Assembly (NCBI RefSeq): GCF_002443255.2 | Contig: NW_019211460.1 | Span: 26,394,882-26,458,881 of the forward strand | Direction of reading: 5' to 3' | From: Varroa destructor | Lineage: Eukaryota; Arthropoda; Arachnida; Mesostigmata; Varroidae | DNA: 64,000 nucleotides | Notes under the pieces: generated by a model | Told to the model about the DNA's origin: nothing | The model's database searches: none | Seen by the model: only the letters and a program-made list of their open reading frames with translations | Program-made: the position numbers and the translations under genes | In this document: positions 26,631 through 40,400 of the stretch, piece after piece | Numbering within the stretch: the first letter of the stretch is position 1 | Layout of the letters: each line of letters begins with the position of its first letter

Positions 26631-26752
26631 TGGCTTCCGTGATACCATAGTGGGTAACGTATTGGCCTGCTAATATTAGAAACACGTTGTGGTCTAGACT
26701 CGAATCCAGAGGGCATATACAGACTTCGTTTCGTGCTGGGAGCCAGCCATCT
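26631..26752 (+). repeat. tRNA-like (SINE-like) repeat, right copy with A- and B-box-like segments
   Basis: The + strand has an A-box-like segment (ACCATAGTGGGTAACG, about 26643-26659), an anticodon-arm-like GGCCTGCTAAT, and a degenerate B-box (GACTCGAATCC, about 26697-26707). It is followed by ACTTCGTTTC, CCAG and CATCT as in the inverted left copy. The stems pair poorly, so this is not a functional tRNA; a tRNA-derived SINE remnant is inferred. Confidence 0.5.
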
Positions 26753-28331
26753 GGATACCGGGCGTCATGGAAGCATGGAGAGTCAATAGTCACACGTTAC
26801 GCGCTGCAATATTACAGGGAAAAGAACTGGCTTTAGGAATAGAGTCAAGTTTTTTGTAAATTTTTGTGAACTAATTGAAATAGAAAAAGTATCTGTTATT
26901 CCATCTGTAGACAATATCCTAAGCATTAAACTGTTGTTCCATGCATATTTTTGAATTTGTTTGTTTCGAATCCAAGAAATTTTTATATTCGATTCTGGTT
27001 TTTGTTAGAATCCGGAAGAGTTTAGAATAGGAATAGAATGAGAGTTAATAAGACAACAAAACGAATCTATAAAAAAAAAAATACATCGTTTTACAGAAAT
27101 ATATCATATGAAATCTGTCGCCTAAAATGTAACAGTCATGTTCACGATATGATTTTTTAATTGTAATAATTAGAATTGAGGCTGCCCTAATTCATAAGTG
27201 CATGTGGCCAATGACAGATCACAGCCCCAGACCAGCCAAGTGTATATTTGACGTGTCATTATTGTTTAATCCTTGTATTAACTAGGTGCTTAAAAAACGA
27301 AATATTGGCATTAATGGGGGCCAGGCGCATTTAGCGACTGTTCGCATACGAGACTTGGTCTAAAACTGAAAATCAAATAAATTGACTCCGTTATTATCTA
27401 AAACTAAATACGAAGTCATACAACTAATACAAAGCGAGGTATTAAGTACGTGCATATTGCGATGTCTCTCTCGATAGCATTAGCCACGCGTATATAATAA
27501 GCTGAGTGTTGTCGGTTCGCAAATGTGTTTTATACCGAATGCCTAAAACTTGAGCATAAAAATTACAAAAGAATTCATACAAAAGAATTAACTTACGTAA
27601 CGCCCTTGAATCACAGGAACAAACGACGTTCCCGCAATAATTATTTTTCTTCTCAATAACAGTTAGAATATCATAAAAAGGCTTTGTGTTTCGCGTTTAG
27701 TAGTTAAGCCGTTAGGCGCTATTTCACGCAAATAGTAATAATAACGTACTACTGATAGGATCCACTAAAGCCGACTACATATTCCCGCAAAATTTATACT
27801 ACAACGGCAATGTAACACATAATAGTGGTAAAAGCCTTCTCAGTTCATGGCAGGATCCCTAATAAAGCATATCATCCGTTTTCGCGCCATTGCACTAAAT
27901 AGCCGATATACTCCTCAACGTTGATTCAATGTTTATGTTATTTTTATCATGTTTATGATGTTACCAGGATCAAAACACATATTCAAATGTTGGCGCGCTA
28001 CGGCAAAGAGCCGCGATCTGGCGCCATTCGGCATGTGTTGGTGATTTGCGCCAATCCGTTGGCGAAAGAAGTCACTGTTAGGCGTATGTACTATGTAGAT
28101 GTAAATCGACCCAGCTCTGTTCTCTATTGGACCTCACTGCTGAATGCGGCGCTAGCCGCAGCACTAAATCACCGTCGCTATTCAACGAGAGGGATAGTGG
28201 GGCACTGTGATTCCGTGTTTCTTTTGTTCTCGTATCGTTTTGCCGCTAACTCAACAAGAAATTAACGCGCTGCAAAATTGTTCGACAGTAGTGGTGCTTC
28301 ATCGGTAGCAGTGGGACATCGAACCCGCAGC

Positions 28332-28400
28332 ATGACTCGGCGGCGATCCGAGATGGACGCCCAGGTGAAGAGGGCATTGTCCAACCTCAGCGAAAATGAG
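28332..28400 (+). CDS. RanBP2: RanBP2 exon 1, start codon
   Basis: ATG then 23 codons, MTRRRSEMDAQVKRALSNL..., with a strong donor GAG|gtaagt. The basic start followed by an amphipathic helix parallels the start of vertebrate RanBP2 (MRRSKADVERYI). Any 5' untranslated exons are not identified. Confidence 0.75.
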
Positions 28401-31400
28401 GTAAGTAGCTTTTTAGTGTCGGTGATGCCGATTAATTACACAGCAGAACGTTGAAAGGCATAAAATAACGCACGGCAAAGTGTAGATATTGTTTAATTTG
28501 ACTGATCGATGGCGGACAGTCGATGGTGCGGTCGCGATACCCGTTTTAAAATGCTGACGGCCCCCTGCCATTAGAAAAACGTAAGGGAAAAAGCCGGTAT
28601 CTGTAAGCTTGCCGGGGCCGCGTCTGGTAAGGATAGCTATGTAGTGGTAAGCGCTCGCTGTCATGCGCTGATCGAACAAAGAAAAGGGTTATTCTCATCC
28701 ATTATAGAACGCCGGCTCTCTGTACTTTCATAAATGTTGTTGGTTTAATGCACCATTTACAGCTGAAGGTATACTTGAATCATGCAATAAGCCGTAGGTA
28801 TAGATGGTAGAATCGTAGAGACTTATTTTCGTATATGCGAGGATGTCTCTAGAAACATACAACAGTAAGGATAAAATCACTTCCGCTGAAAAAAACAATT
28901 GGGTAAATGTTTAATGCAAAAAAGCTAGCTAGAAACATGTGCCGGGCGCCAACCACAACTTACACATGCTTGTTGCCGCCTAGGATCATACATATTTATC
29001 GATTAAAAAGAAAATTGATTGAAAAATAGGAATTGACAGTGAACTGAAGCACCCCATTTTATATGATTTACAATACGATAAATAATGATATTTTTAAATA
29101 CGCGTTTAAGTTACCTTACTCAATATACTCGTTATATACGTTAATATACTCGTTAACTAACGAGTATATGTTAGCCGTGTGTGGAAGTTTTTTCATTGCA
29201 CAAAATGGGTATTAAAGCACACCGAGATAGTGGTGAGTGGATGGCGAATGCATGTTAATTTCGGCTGCTTGGGTCGTTCATTTGTTGCGATTGACAACTG
29301 CGAGTAATAAAAGCTCGAAGCTACATTCCTGTATTCCATTTTGCTGGTGACTTATTGGCCTTGATTATGTATACATGTTCTGTAATCCTTAAAAATTTAA
29401 TTCACAAAATCATAATATTTAAATAAGAGTTATTCTATTCGGCATTAGAAGTTTTGGTACTTTTTTTTTTAGGCGAATGTGGTTCTTAATATGGCAGCTG
29501 GCCTAAAATCAAATAATTTATGGTGTTTTATTGGATGAAATGATTACTGATAATGATAATTAAAAATGGATAGTTTACTTTAAAAATGTATGCAAAAATA
29601 CTAAATAAACATGAATATTTTGCCTAAATATGAATATAACAAGTCAAAAAAGTGAAATTCGGAATTGGGTTCAGAGTTGTCTGTCAGTCGTGTATTATAG
29701 TATAGGTACAGTCGCTTTGGCGAAATTTATCGATATTGGACGGTGACTTTGCAAGATGCAAAGGCGTCATCTAATTTCTTTAAATAACATGAGTATGATA
29801 TTACTTGATAAGCTCATCTTGCTGTGACATTAGTTCAATAATTTGCTCTTTATGTTGCTCGCTTGCTGTCAAATTAAAGGACGTTAATGGCGATACTCCA
29901 CATTCAACAAGTTTGAGTTATGGCCGAACGAACTTTATGGTCGTTTTTTATGATTTTAACTAGCATCATCTATAAAAGATCCAGCGTGCGTAGAACTATT
30001 ATACTGTCCAAATCATTTGAGATTTTTTTGTTACAAGAATAACCCAAGAGCCATTCGCAACAATAGCCTGCTATGACGTGTATGGCAAACGATGATCGCA
30101 TGAGCCGGTTAAGATTTGCTACTGTAATTGGCGAAGCCAACAAAGCCTTTTGTATGAAAACTATCGACTTTCTAGCTTATTCCCATATGCATATTATATA
30201 GTATATCTATTTTCCTTTGGACAAGGACCGTTGTCGAATGACTTGACGGAAGACTCATTTACATTTAATTTGGAGTAATTATAAAAAAGAACCTAATATC
30301 TGATCTAATGCAGGCAACATCTTTCTCGCACTGGCTGTTTACACTCCATGTTTTACACGTTATTGTTCATCAATAACGATTGTAATCAATTCAATTACCC
30401 ATCACATCTGTTAACGTCTTTGATTATATTGTTCGACTTCCAGAAAGTGTTACGATACCTACGTGTTGCACAACAGTACATTGCGATCCAGGAGCTTGGA
30501 GAAGCAGAGAGGTACCTCCTTCTCTATCTTCAGACGAAGCCAGAAAGTCACGAAGCACACAAGGTGCTGGGAGATCTGTACCTCAAACAAAATAAATACT
30601 ACAACGCTTATGAGGAACACAAAACGTTAGTATCTCACCACGAGTTGATCGAGGATATATTCGTAAGCTTGTGGGGTGTCCTGTGCATCATAACTGACAA
30701 TTCAACGGAAGTCTAAAAAACTACTAAATTTAAGTTGGTTTTTACAGTACAATAAACTATTGGCTATCTTCGGCCTTCCTTATTTTCCAGTTTTACAAGA
30801 TGTTTTGTCTGGTACTTATAATAAAAAGCGATCCAGATAGCATTTCACAATTTTTCAGACGTGCCAAGCTGTGACTGAGCGTTAAATTGGTACGTATTTT
30901 TGTGTCGCTCCGCTTTGACTTCGCCAGTGCATACGGGGCTCAGGCCAGTCCTGAGATTCTTGCAGCCATCTGTGCTTCGGCGGCGAAAATTTCACTTGAT
31001 GTACAAATTCGCCGCGATTGGCTCAAGCGCGCTGAAAAGGTAAACCTGCCAGCCTCTGATATGCTACCCCTCAAAGAAGCTATCCTACGTCAGGAGAACC
31101 CAAATTCACAGGTAGGTAGGCGCCATAACGCACACTACTAGTAGGCAATGCTCACTTTAAATACCAAACTGTGCTTTTAATGTCCTAGATATTGCGTGTG
31201 GAATCAAACGAAATCAAGCGCAATTAAATAATATTCAGTTATTGTGGCCTTCCATAGAGACAAAATACAACTCATCCAAACTATTTTCCTGTCTTTTTTC
31301 TATAAACTGAAATTTTTACAACTATTTGCAACTTGTGCCTGACAGGACATGGAGGATGTGCTTAAGGAGCAGGCCACCTTATATCCTCAAGATGCTGAAT

Positions 31401-34400
31401 CACAGGCGAAGCTGGTCGGCTTTTACTCAGAAGCCCGTCGCTACGAGGATTGTGTTCAGGTCATTTTGCGAGTGGAGGGCACGCAGGAGATGCGCACAAG
31501 CCCACGGTGGTACAAGGAATGCCTATCGGCTTTCTCCGTATGTTCTGCCTTATAGTGTTGATAGTCAGCTTTCAACACCATTGTGAATTACCATTATGCA
31601 ACATTACTTATTTACTTATGAATGCATGTAGTATTTGAAATATATAAAGTGAATCATTCTGTTTAAGATACGACGCCTACATACGCAATGCTAACAATGA
31701 AATCACTGATTTTTTACAGACAATTCGGGAACTGAAAGCACTACCCCTTGATGCACCACTGGTTATGTTGCATCTGCAGATCGCCTCGCGCCTTACACTA
31801 AGCCTTATGACCGACTCGCAATTGTTATCGGGAAGTCACTATGACGACCAGAAGTCATCACCGTCCGCCAACAATAACTCCGTGACTGATAAACATCTTC
31901 GAACCGAAGACTTCCATAGACAACTGCAAGAATTTGACACACTGCTCCACGACGCGTTAAATATCAATTCATGGTACCGTGAAGGTCTATGGGGCTTCGT
32001 GCTTGAACATTTCACGGGTCAGTTGTTATTCATTTTTGCGATGGCGATGCTGCGTCGTGTAAGCAATGAAGATGAAGCCCGCGACGAAAGCTTTAGAAAA
32101 CGTGCTCAGTCACTCATGTTTGCTGCTCTCGAAAAGCGTCCCACTAAGGTTGAAGCCGAAATATGGTTTATTAAGGCCGACGAAGCTAATCGCAAGTTAT
32201 TGCAGGAACTGTATCTAGACGGCTGCTACCGAACGGCTGTTTGTTATCATTGTTTAAGTACAGAGGCATCAATGTCATTAGGTGATGAGTTCGTTTCGAG
32301 GGTCAAACTGGCGGCGGCAGGCAACAAGGCTATTGAGATGATTACTTCGCGTATGTTTCCCGGCCAAGCAATCAAGACGGTGTACAACCAAGCTGTCATT
32401 AGTCGCACGTGTCAACGACTTCCAGAACGGTCGCAAATAGTACCGTATGAAGCTAACGCCTGCGTCCGAATGGCCGGTAGCCTTGAGCACCTTGCTTGGT
32501 TCCTAGTGAGTGGCGCTGATATTCCAACGGAGCGAATCTTCCGTACACTTCCGCCAGTGCCTGACCTTGAACACGGCGGTTACAATCCAGCTCAATCTGA
32601 TATCGACGCTTTTCTTTCCGCAGTTCATGCTGCCGTTAGGATTTTCGGCGCAAAGATGAATATGACTAAGCCGACGGCGCCACGAGAAGTGATGCAATAC
32701 TCGTATACGACGCCTAAACAGAGGAAATACTGGAAGGTTCTCTATCAGCGATTTGTGATGAAGACCAACTCCGTAAAGGGATTGGTGCAAGTAAAGAAAA
32801 CACTGAACGATGGCCTGGAGTTTGTCAGGGGCGGAGATGGGCATGATTCACGCTCGAGGATGCCGATATGGTTTATGGCGCAGATTGCTCGAGATTTGCT
32901 GAAGAAGGCGCACAAAAAGAGCGCTTATTTTGCCGTGGCGATCCACTATTATAAAGTGAGCTAGAATGCTGGTGTTGTGTTGGTACGGCGCCATGTTACT
33001 TTTTTGTCATTGAGGGACATTCAGTTGATTGAATTGGGGTCTAAGGTAGACTGTCGGTAAAAATTTTCCTGTAGAAATGGTCAAATCGATCTTGCCCAAA
33101 ATTGCATCGGCGCTCGTATTTGTACAAAATGCTAGAAATAGTATACATGACAAAAGACGGACGTCGACTGAATGCTCGGTTTAAGGGGGTCTTCATTGGG
33201 AGCTAGATTTGTGTAGACTTCTTCGTCTAGTTCGTGTTACTTCATGCGTGAACTGAACTGTTGTTTTCCGTAGTTTAATATTCCAAAGTTGATTGATCTT
33301 TCCGTAGCGGATTCTTACTCAATTGGACGACCACTCTTCTATTCCACTGGCGGCATTGAACAGTGGGTCCCGAACCAGTTTCTCCTCAATGTTCGAGCTT
33401 CCCAAGCAATACACTTTTGATGTTGAAGAAATGGGCAGATTACGGAGTGAGGCTCGAATTGAAATCGGAAAATTCTTGTTTTTCTCTGGCGAACTTGAGA
33501 ATGCGATCAAGACACTGGCAGAGGTCAGTTAGTTATACGGCTGCCTAATATATTTATTTTAATATAATATTTTAATATCTAATATACCATTTCTTTTCCT
33601 TTTATTAACTGTATTTACCGTTTGCTTACGATGTATAGTCATTAATAAAATCGTTGTTCAAGCGCCACTGTTAGTAATTCTCGGGCGACATCGCCGGGAT
33701 CAATTAATACTCTATATAATGGATTCAACAAACTGGTTAGTTATAAATTGGGGACTGCTAACTCGGGGATCAAAGTTGTAATAATAATAATAATTTTCAG
33801 GTTTCACACCCTTATGGCTACCTTTATTATGCGCGAGCTGTGCGCAAACTCAGTCGACAGCTTGTTGCAGAGCATGATTTGGAAACGGCTGAAATGCTAA
33901 AAGAACGCGCACGTGCTCTGCTGGCTAGGGGTATTCCGATGGCAAAACACGATCCCGAGCTCGTCGAAAAGCTTCGTAGAGAATTAGATGCGTACGACAT
34001 GGACAATAAAGGATATGGAAACGGCACGTTAACGCCGACCAACAATCCAAACGGCACTTCCATCGGTTCGGTTAGCCTCAATTTGAGTACTCTCATTCCA
34101 AGAGGTGAGTTTGATGTTGGATGTACAATCATAAAGCACCGTTACACGCGCGTGTCGATTATTATTTCTGGTTAAAGTGGTGAAGTTGGCGCCTAGTAAT
34201 ACCAAGCACTGGGACCGATTCACTATTCGACCAATGTGATGACTAAGGTAAACATTTTTTAAAGTAAAGAATTTTAACTGTTTGCTAAACTTTTCTCGCC
34301 AGCTTATAGCGTCTTACTACGCTTCTAGAATGTTGTATATTACTCGTAACTATTGCTATCAAAACTCACACATTTTGAACAGAGGATTGCGGAATAGGAG

Positions 34401-37400
34401 ACCTTTAATTGCTCGTTCGAAAAGAATGCTTAATGCGACTAATATGCCTAAAATACCCACACGGATTACACTATGGCGTATTCCGTGGGGTTTTTGAGCA
34501 GTAGTTTTTTTTATGGTAAATCATCATTATCCTTATAATGAGTAGCAAATTATGTTCTTATTAATGTTGATCACTGTTTCTAGACAGTTTGACCTAAAAA
34601 AGAAAGCGATTTGCTTGCCTAGTAAAATTAGCTTTTGTTTCTATCCTGGATTAGTGACAATGACTGACGATGCGCGCCTCTGATAGGCATCAGGTCAAGA
34701 GTGAATTCAGCAATGTGCACATGTGTGGTCCGAGTTTTCACCTTCGCTCGCTCAATAAATAGTAGCGCGTGGCAGCAGTCGTTTTATCCCAATACCTCAT
34801 TTCATTCCACAACAGGATAAATAAATTTTGTTGTTTAAAAAACTGTAGCACTAGAGAAGGTTGCCTTTACTCAATTACTTTGGACAACGCCGAGAGCGAA
34901 AACCACCTGAATGTCGAATGATTAAATTTTTTTCTTCAACAGCGTAGCTTGCGACAATACGTGGTGAATATGCTACAGCTTCGACGCTACTCACTGCAGC
35001 ATATTCACCCAAACAGATACACAGATTCATTATCGCGCTCCCTTATCACACAAAATGACCATTTACCAGTCCACCAGGTAGCTGAATTTGCTTTCTCCCG
35101 TTACGCTGTTTTCATGATCATAGTAGTTCTACTCATTAAGTTGAGGCGTCTCACTGCTATTTACACTGTGGTGACTACCGGCTGTAATCTCGGATGATCT
35201 ACATTCGCAATTTTTCTTCGTACCGTACGGTAAACATCATTTCATTACGCTCATATTCTTACCATTGGTCCATACGGAGACCTTCGACATGCTATTGATT
35301 CACGATAGCATTCATTCGTCTAAGGTACACCAACTAAGGTTACTTGTACGTGTTTACTGATCCGCTTGGTAGCTTCTTCGCCATCCTAATTTTTATATGA
35401 TTTTATATATGATAAATACGATCTAGTGCCTTTAAGTGAATGTTTCTAGTTTTACGTCCAATATTGCTGCAAAACGAAGCGTATCTACGCCCTCTTTCAA
35501 ATCTAGGTTGCATTATCTTTGTCCCTATCGTTTAACTGGCGAACAGCTTATACCTGCAGGATTACGGTTGCAACCGTTGGCGGCACTGAAACCACGTACG
35601 CACCAGCCGCTGGCTTAAGTTGGCGTTCTCTCTCGATTAAACTTTTCTGTCTGTGGTGTTTGCTATATTGGCTGAGTGTTTTCGATACGACTAAACCTTA
35701 AAGCGGGTAGATCACCTGTGCCTGTGGAAAGTATTCTATAAGCGTCAGTCATAAAGGAAATTCTATTCATTTAAATAAGCTGCAGATTTAGGCTCTTGTT
35801 CTGTAGCTCGTAGAAGCTGCTGTTACGTGAGCTGTAATTCGTGGGCTGGCGAATCGAAACAGTTAAGCCTATGAAGATATTTCAGTAATCACGGCTTAAA
35901 TGACGAAGCAATTTATGCATTAGACTACGAATAGATATTGTGATTGGTAATAACCCCTGGTACACGTTTCATCGGCTTAAAATGACGTTGAATTGTGCTT
36001 CCGCGTATTTCAGTGGACGCACCCGTCGCTGTCGAGTTTGACCTAGTTCGTATAGAGTCAATTATCAAGGAACAGTGCGACAAAATCGTAGCAGACTCGG
36101 CCCAGAGAAGTGCGAAAATGGCGTTTGAGTTAGCCGAACTTAAGGCAATGCAAGGACAACTCGTTGACAGTGTTGCCAAGGTACATTATTTTATTTAGTC
36201 GATAAACTCGGAACTTTTTCGAGACGAATCCTTGGAGCTTTTGGTGCCGTCACGTTACATGCGTACTCCAAAACAGTGTCCTATTACTCTCATAAATAGA
36301 CATAGACAAATATTTGCTCGTATTCGCCGATGTGTTTGGCATAGCGTATATACCTCTCTATTTTTGAATTTGTTTCTATTAAATAGAAGTGTCCAATTAC
36401 AACTTGAAATGCAGTACTTGATTTCAGCCTATTACCGCAGAACTAATTGGCTATTGCTGGATATACGCACTCAGCGGTAGTGCTCGAGAAATTACTAGCT
36501 CGCATAACGATCTAGAAAAGAAGATCAGTCGTTGTCTCTGTGATGTCACTATTAACTTCGTCGTGCAGCATGTCGTTCTGGTATCTTTGTTAAGTCGCTA
36601 GTAATTCTATTTGGGACAGACTTTATTCATTATTCTATTCTCTTTCGGTCACAGGTTGCAGCTGGCCAGACCGCCACAGAGAGCCAACTGCAAGTCTTAT
36701 CGCAGACTGTGTCTGAACTCAAGGTAAAAGTGTCACAGCTTGGACAACAGATTACCCGGTTGGAGGAGATGACCATGCTTCAGCAGGCTAACCAGCAGGA
36801 CTATCACGAATATCAAGATAATCAACAGTCACAACAGCATTCGCAACAGTCACACGATAGCCAGAGCACAGGCCTTAGCCAAGGTGGAAGCACTAGTAAT
36901 TATACGAGTGGCGCGCTAGTGATTCCTCCGGGCACCGGTTTGCCCCAATTCAATTTGACGAGCATGCGAGCGCCTCTGCAGGCTCACGCAGGATATACCA
37001 CTGTGACATCGGGATCGGGGGTTACAGGATATCCATCTAACACCAGTGGCGGTACCAATCAAGGCTTTAAAGCACCAGGCAGTTCACCGACCTCTAGCTC
37101 TCAAATGGCGACCGCCTTGCCAATGATTCTATTCGATTCGCCTGGTACAGTCTTCGAAAAACGAACAGGCCAAACTAATTTCATACCGGTTGGTGGTGTT
37201 CACCAAATCACTGTATTTGACACTAATTTCTCGTATGGAACAAGTACGAAGACATTTTTGTACTACGATGCTACAGCAACGTACTTAAAATTTGTAAGTA
37301 ATATCGCCAGAATGGCGATTAAATTCAGAAGTTATGTTTTTGTTCTTTTTGGCCATTTCTATGATTGGGCTGTGAGTAGCGACTTGCTATTAACCATACT

Positions 37401-40400
37401 TTGCAGTGTGTAACTGCTTTCGATTAACTGCGTTATTCGAGCCTTGTTTATGGGGCCTGCACTTAGGAATACTCGAAATATTCTGTATGTATACGCCCAA
37501 TAACACGACCGGCTCCTTCAATTCCGTCACCAGTTTCTTAACCGTGCACGATATTTTCGTATTTCGTTGCAGACGCTCAACTCTGAGATGACGGCGCGTG
37601 CATTCGAAGCCAACGGACAGACGAACCTTACCTGGACAGTCGGCGGGACTGAATACTACGCGCGTTTTGCTGATCTGTCATGTCTTCCGGAAACGCTCAT
37701 GCGCGTCTTCCAGACCTGTGGAGTGATAGTCATAAAGAGCGAGCTGCCATTAACGTCGAACACTTCACAAGATCGTAGTAATAAACTGTATGGGTTGCCT
37801 TCGTTGATTGGTGCTGGCAACGCATTGCCCCCTAGCCCTCTGCAAAGTATGGCTGCGCTTGTCAACAAGACTGAAAATCAGAAATCTTCTGCTGCAACAG
37901 CAGTAGGATCGTCTCCAAGTGGGAGTTTCTTTACGATGCCAAGCGCTACTTTGACCCCTACGAAGCATGTATTTGGCGCTTTCGGTGCTATCTCCTCTGG
38001 CGTGACGACTACACCAACGTCGTCATCTACGTTCTCATTTAGTCTGAGCGGTTCGGCTGCATCGGTCGCGAATGAGACAACTGACACGAAAACGACGCCG
38101 ACAACTACTAAAGGCGTGACGTTCACTTCCACGACGACCCTGGCTGTTAATTCTGCCAAAGATAAAACTCCTGAGAAAGCACAAACAACGCCGCAAAAAC
38201 CAGTCGCGTCGAACCCCTTTGCCGGATTCACCTTCGGCGTTCCGAAGACCGATCAGAAAACCCCGACATTTGGTGCATTCAACAGTGTTACAACGTCTCC
38301 TGCTAGTGGTGCCAGTGCGGTCTCGAGTTCGTCGTCAAAACCAACGTTTAGCTTCTCGACAACTTCGCCGGTGACTCCGACAACAACTATAAAGCCCACG
38401 TTCAGCTTTTACAATACCACTTCATCTGGTGCTTCCGCTTCCTTAGGTGTTCAGTTATCCCCACAGATCCAAGACTCGAAGGATGTGGGCGAACACGTGG
38501 ACGAATACGAACCGACGGCGCACTTCCAACCAGTCATCGAGCTTCCAGACCTTGTCGAGGTTACTACAGGTGAGGAGAGTGAAGATGTGATATTCTGCGA
38601 AAGAGCTAAGCTTTACCGTTTTGCTGGCGATACAAAAGAATGGAAAGAACGCGGTTTGGGTGATCTGAAAATTTTGCGGCATAAGGATACGGGTAAGTAC
38701 CGCGTAGTCATGCGGCGCGAGCAAGTGTTTAAGCTTTGTGCCAACCACCAAATTGTTGCCGGTCTTAAGTTACAAAAGCGCGCAAAGGACACCGAGTTAA
38801 TGTGGGCAGCACCGGATTTTGCTGATGGAGAGGTTAAAAATGAGCAGTTCGTGGTTCGTTTCAAGACTGCTGAACAGGCCAGTAGGTTTAGGACAACATT
38901 TGAAAACGGTGTAAAAGCTGCGGAATCGAAAAATCTTCAAAAGCCAACAACGAGCAAGGTCCAACAAAAGGAAGGGGCAACTACTAACAACCTCATGGAT
39001 AAATTCAAACCGAAAGCAGGTTCGTGGGAGTGTACGACATGTTATGTCCCTAATTCCGCCTCGGATATGACGTGCGTAGCGTGTAGTAATCCTAAGCCTG
39101 GCACGAAGTCACCAGTCAGCTCTGCTACTGTCCAACCCACATTTTCTTTTGGAATTAAAAAACCTGCAACATCTGCACCCGGTGGGACTACAACTAGCTT
39201 TAAATTCGGTCTGGCAACGAGTTCCGAGCCGGTATTCGGCATCTCATCATCAAATGCTGAAGAAAACGGAACTTCGCCTACTTCTACTTTTTCGTTAGGC
39301 ATGCCAGCCTCATCCTCAACTGCCTCAATAACAACTTCCACGACAACCTCGACGACATCTGTTGGATTCTCTTTCGGAGGCGGCGCTTCTACTGGTTTTG
39401 TGTTTGGGCAGCCTAGTAATTTCACCAGCACCTCAAGTGCCCTCGCTACGTCACCACCAAAGTTTGGCTTTGGTACACCAAGCGGTACCGATCCTAGCAA
39501 CAAAATCGTTGGAAATGAGGATGAAAAAAAAGACTCCTTAGGGGGATTTACATTTGGCAGCCCTCAGAAGCACGAGTTTTCGTTTGAGGCTCGCCACGCC
39601 TCAGAGGATGAGGAAGAGGTAGCTGAATCAAAGGATGTGTACTTCGCACCGGTGATTGCTCTTCCACCTGTTGTCGAGGTTGTCACCGGAGAGGAAGACC
39701 AAGAACTTGTCTATTCGCATCGAGCGAAGCTCTACCGTTTCGTCGGCAAGGAATGGAAAGAGAGGGGAACCGGTGACTTCAAATTACTGAAGGATCCTTT
39801 CTCCAAAAAGTTCAGGTTGACCATGAGGCGCGACCAGGTGTTCAAGGTTTGTCTTAACCATTATCTTACCAAGGAAATCAACTTTAAGCGACGTGAAGAC
39901 CAGAGAAGTATTGAATGGAGTGCAATTGACTTTGCCGAAGGTGAGCCGGAGCCGACGCTGTTCGCGTTACGTGTTAAAACGAAAGAAATCTGTGACGCGC
40001 TTTTAGACACGATTGCAATTGCCCAGTCGGAGGCAAGTGCCCTACCAGGAACACCTTTACCCTCCACAGTAAAGACGCTACAAATCTCGTCATCATCGGA
40101 TACTAAGTCCAAAGAGCAGAAAACACCCGCCAGCTCGTTCTCCTTTAAGCTAGAGGACAACAAAGTATTGGAAAACAAGGAGAGCCCAGTCACCACCAAA
40201 TCAAGTGAATTCAAGTTTGGACCTAGCAGAAATCTTTTTGGTAGCACTTCGACATCAACCTTTGACAATGAGGTGATTTTCGTAAAAGAAGAAAAGGCAT
40301 CACCACAAGATGTTGCCCGAGCCCGACAGCTCATGCTGCCTGACAATTTCTTCCTGTACGAGACGCGTTGCCGAAAATGCAAAGGGTGTCGGGGTTGCGA

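Larger units (their letters stand above)
21687..28331. other. Intergenic region between the LMTK-like gene and RanBP2
   Basis: About 6.6 kb with no supported coding exon. Open frames up to 114 codons (for example 27921-28265) lack any family resemblance. It contains AT repeats (21881-21925 and 23828-23844), a CAA/CAG-rich patch near 25825-25865 and the inverted SINE-like pair at 26546-26752. The RanBP2 promoter must lie at its right end, but no clear core elements were seen. Confidence 0.5.

Noticed and set aside
26631..26712. Functional tRNA gene (Ser-like anticodon arm)
   Set aside because: The anticodon and T stems do not pair and the B-box is degenerate; kept only as a SINE-like repeat.
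27921..28265. 114-codon + strand open frame just before RanBP2
   Set aside because: No family resemblance and no splice link in phase to the RanBP2 start; more likely promoter/leader sequence.
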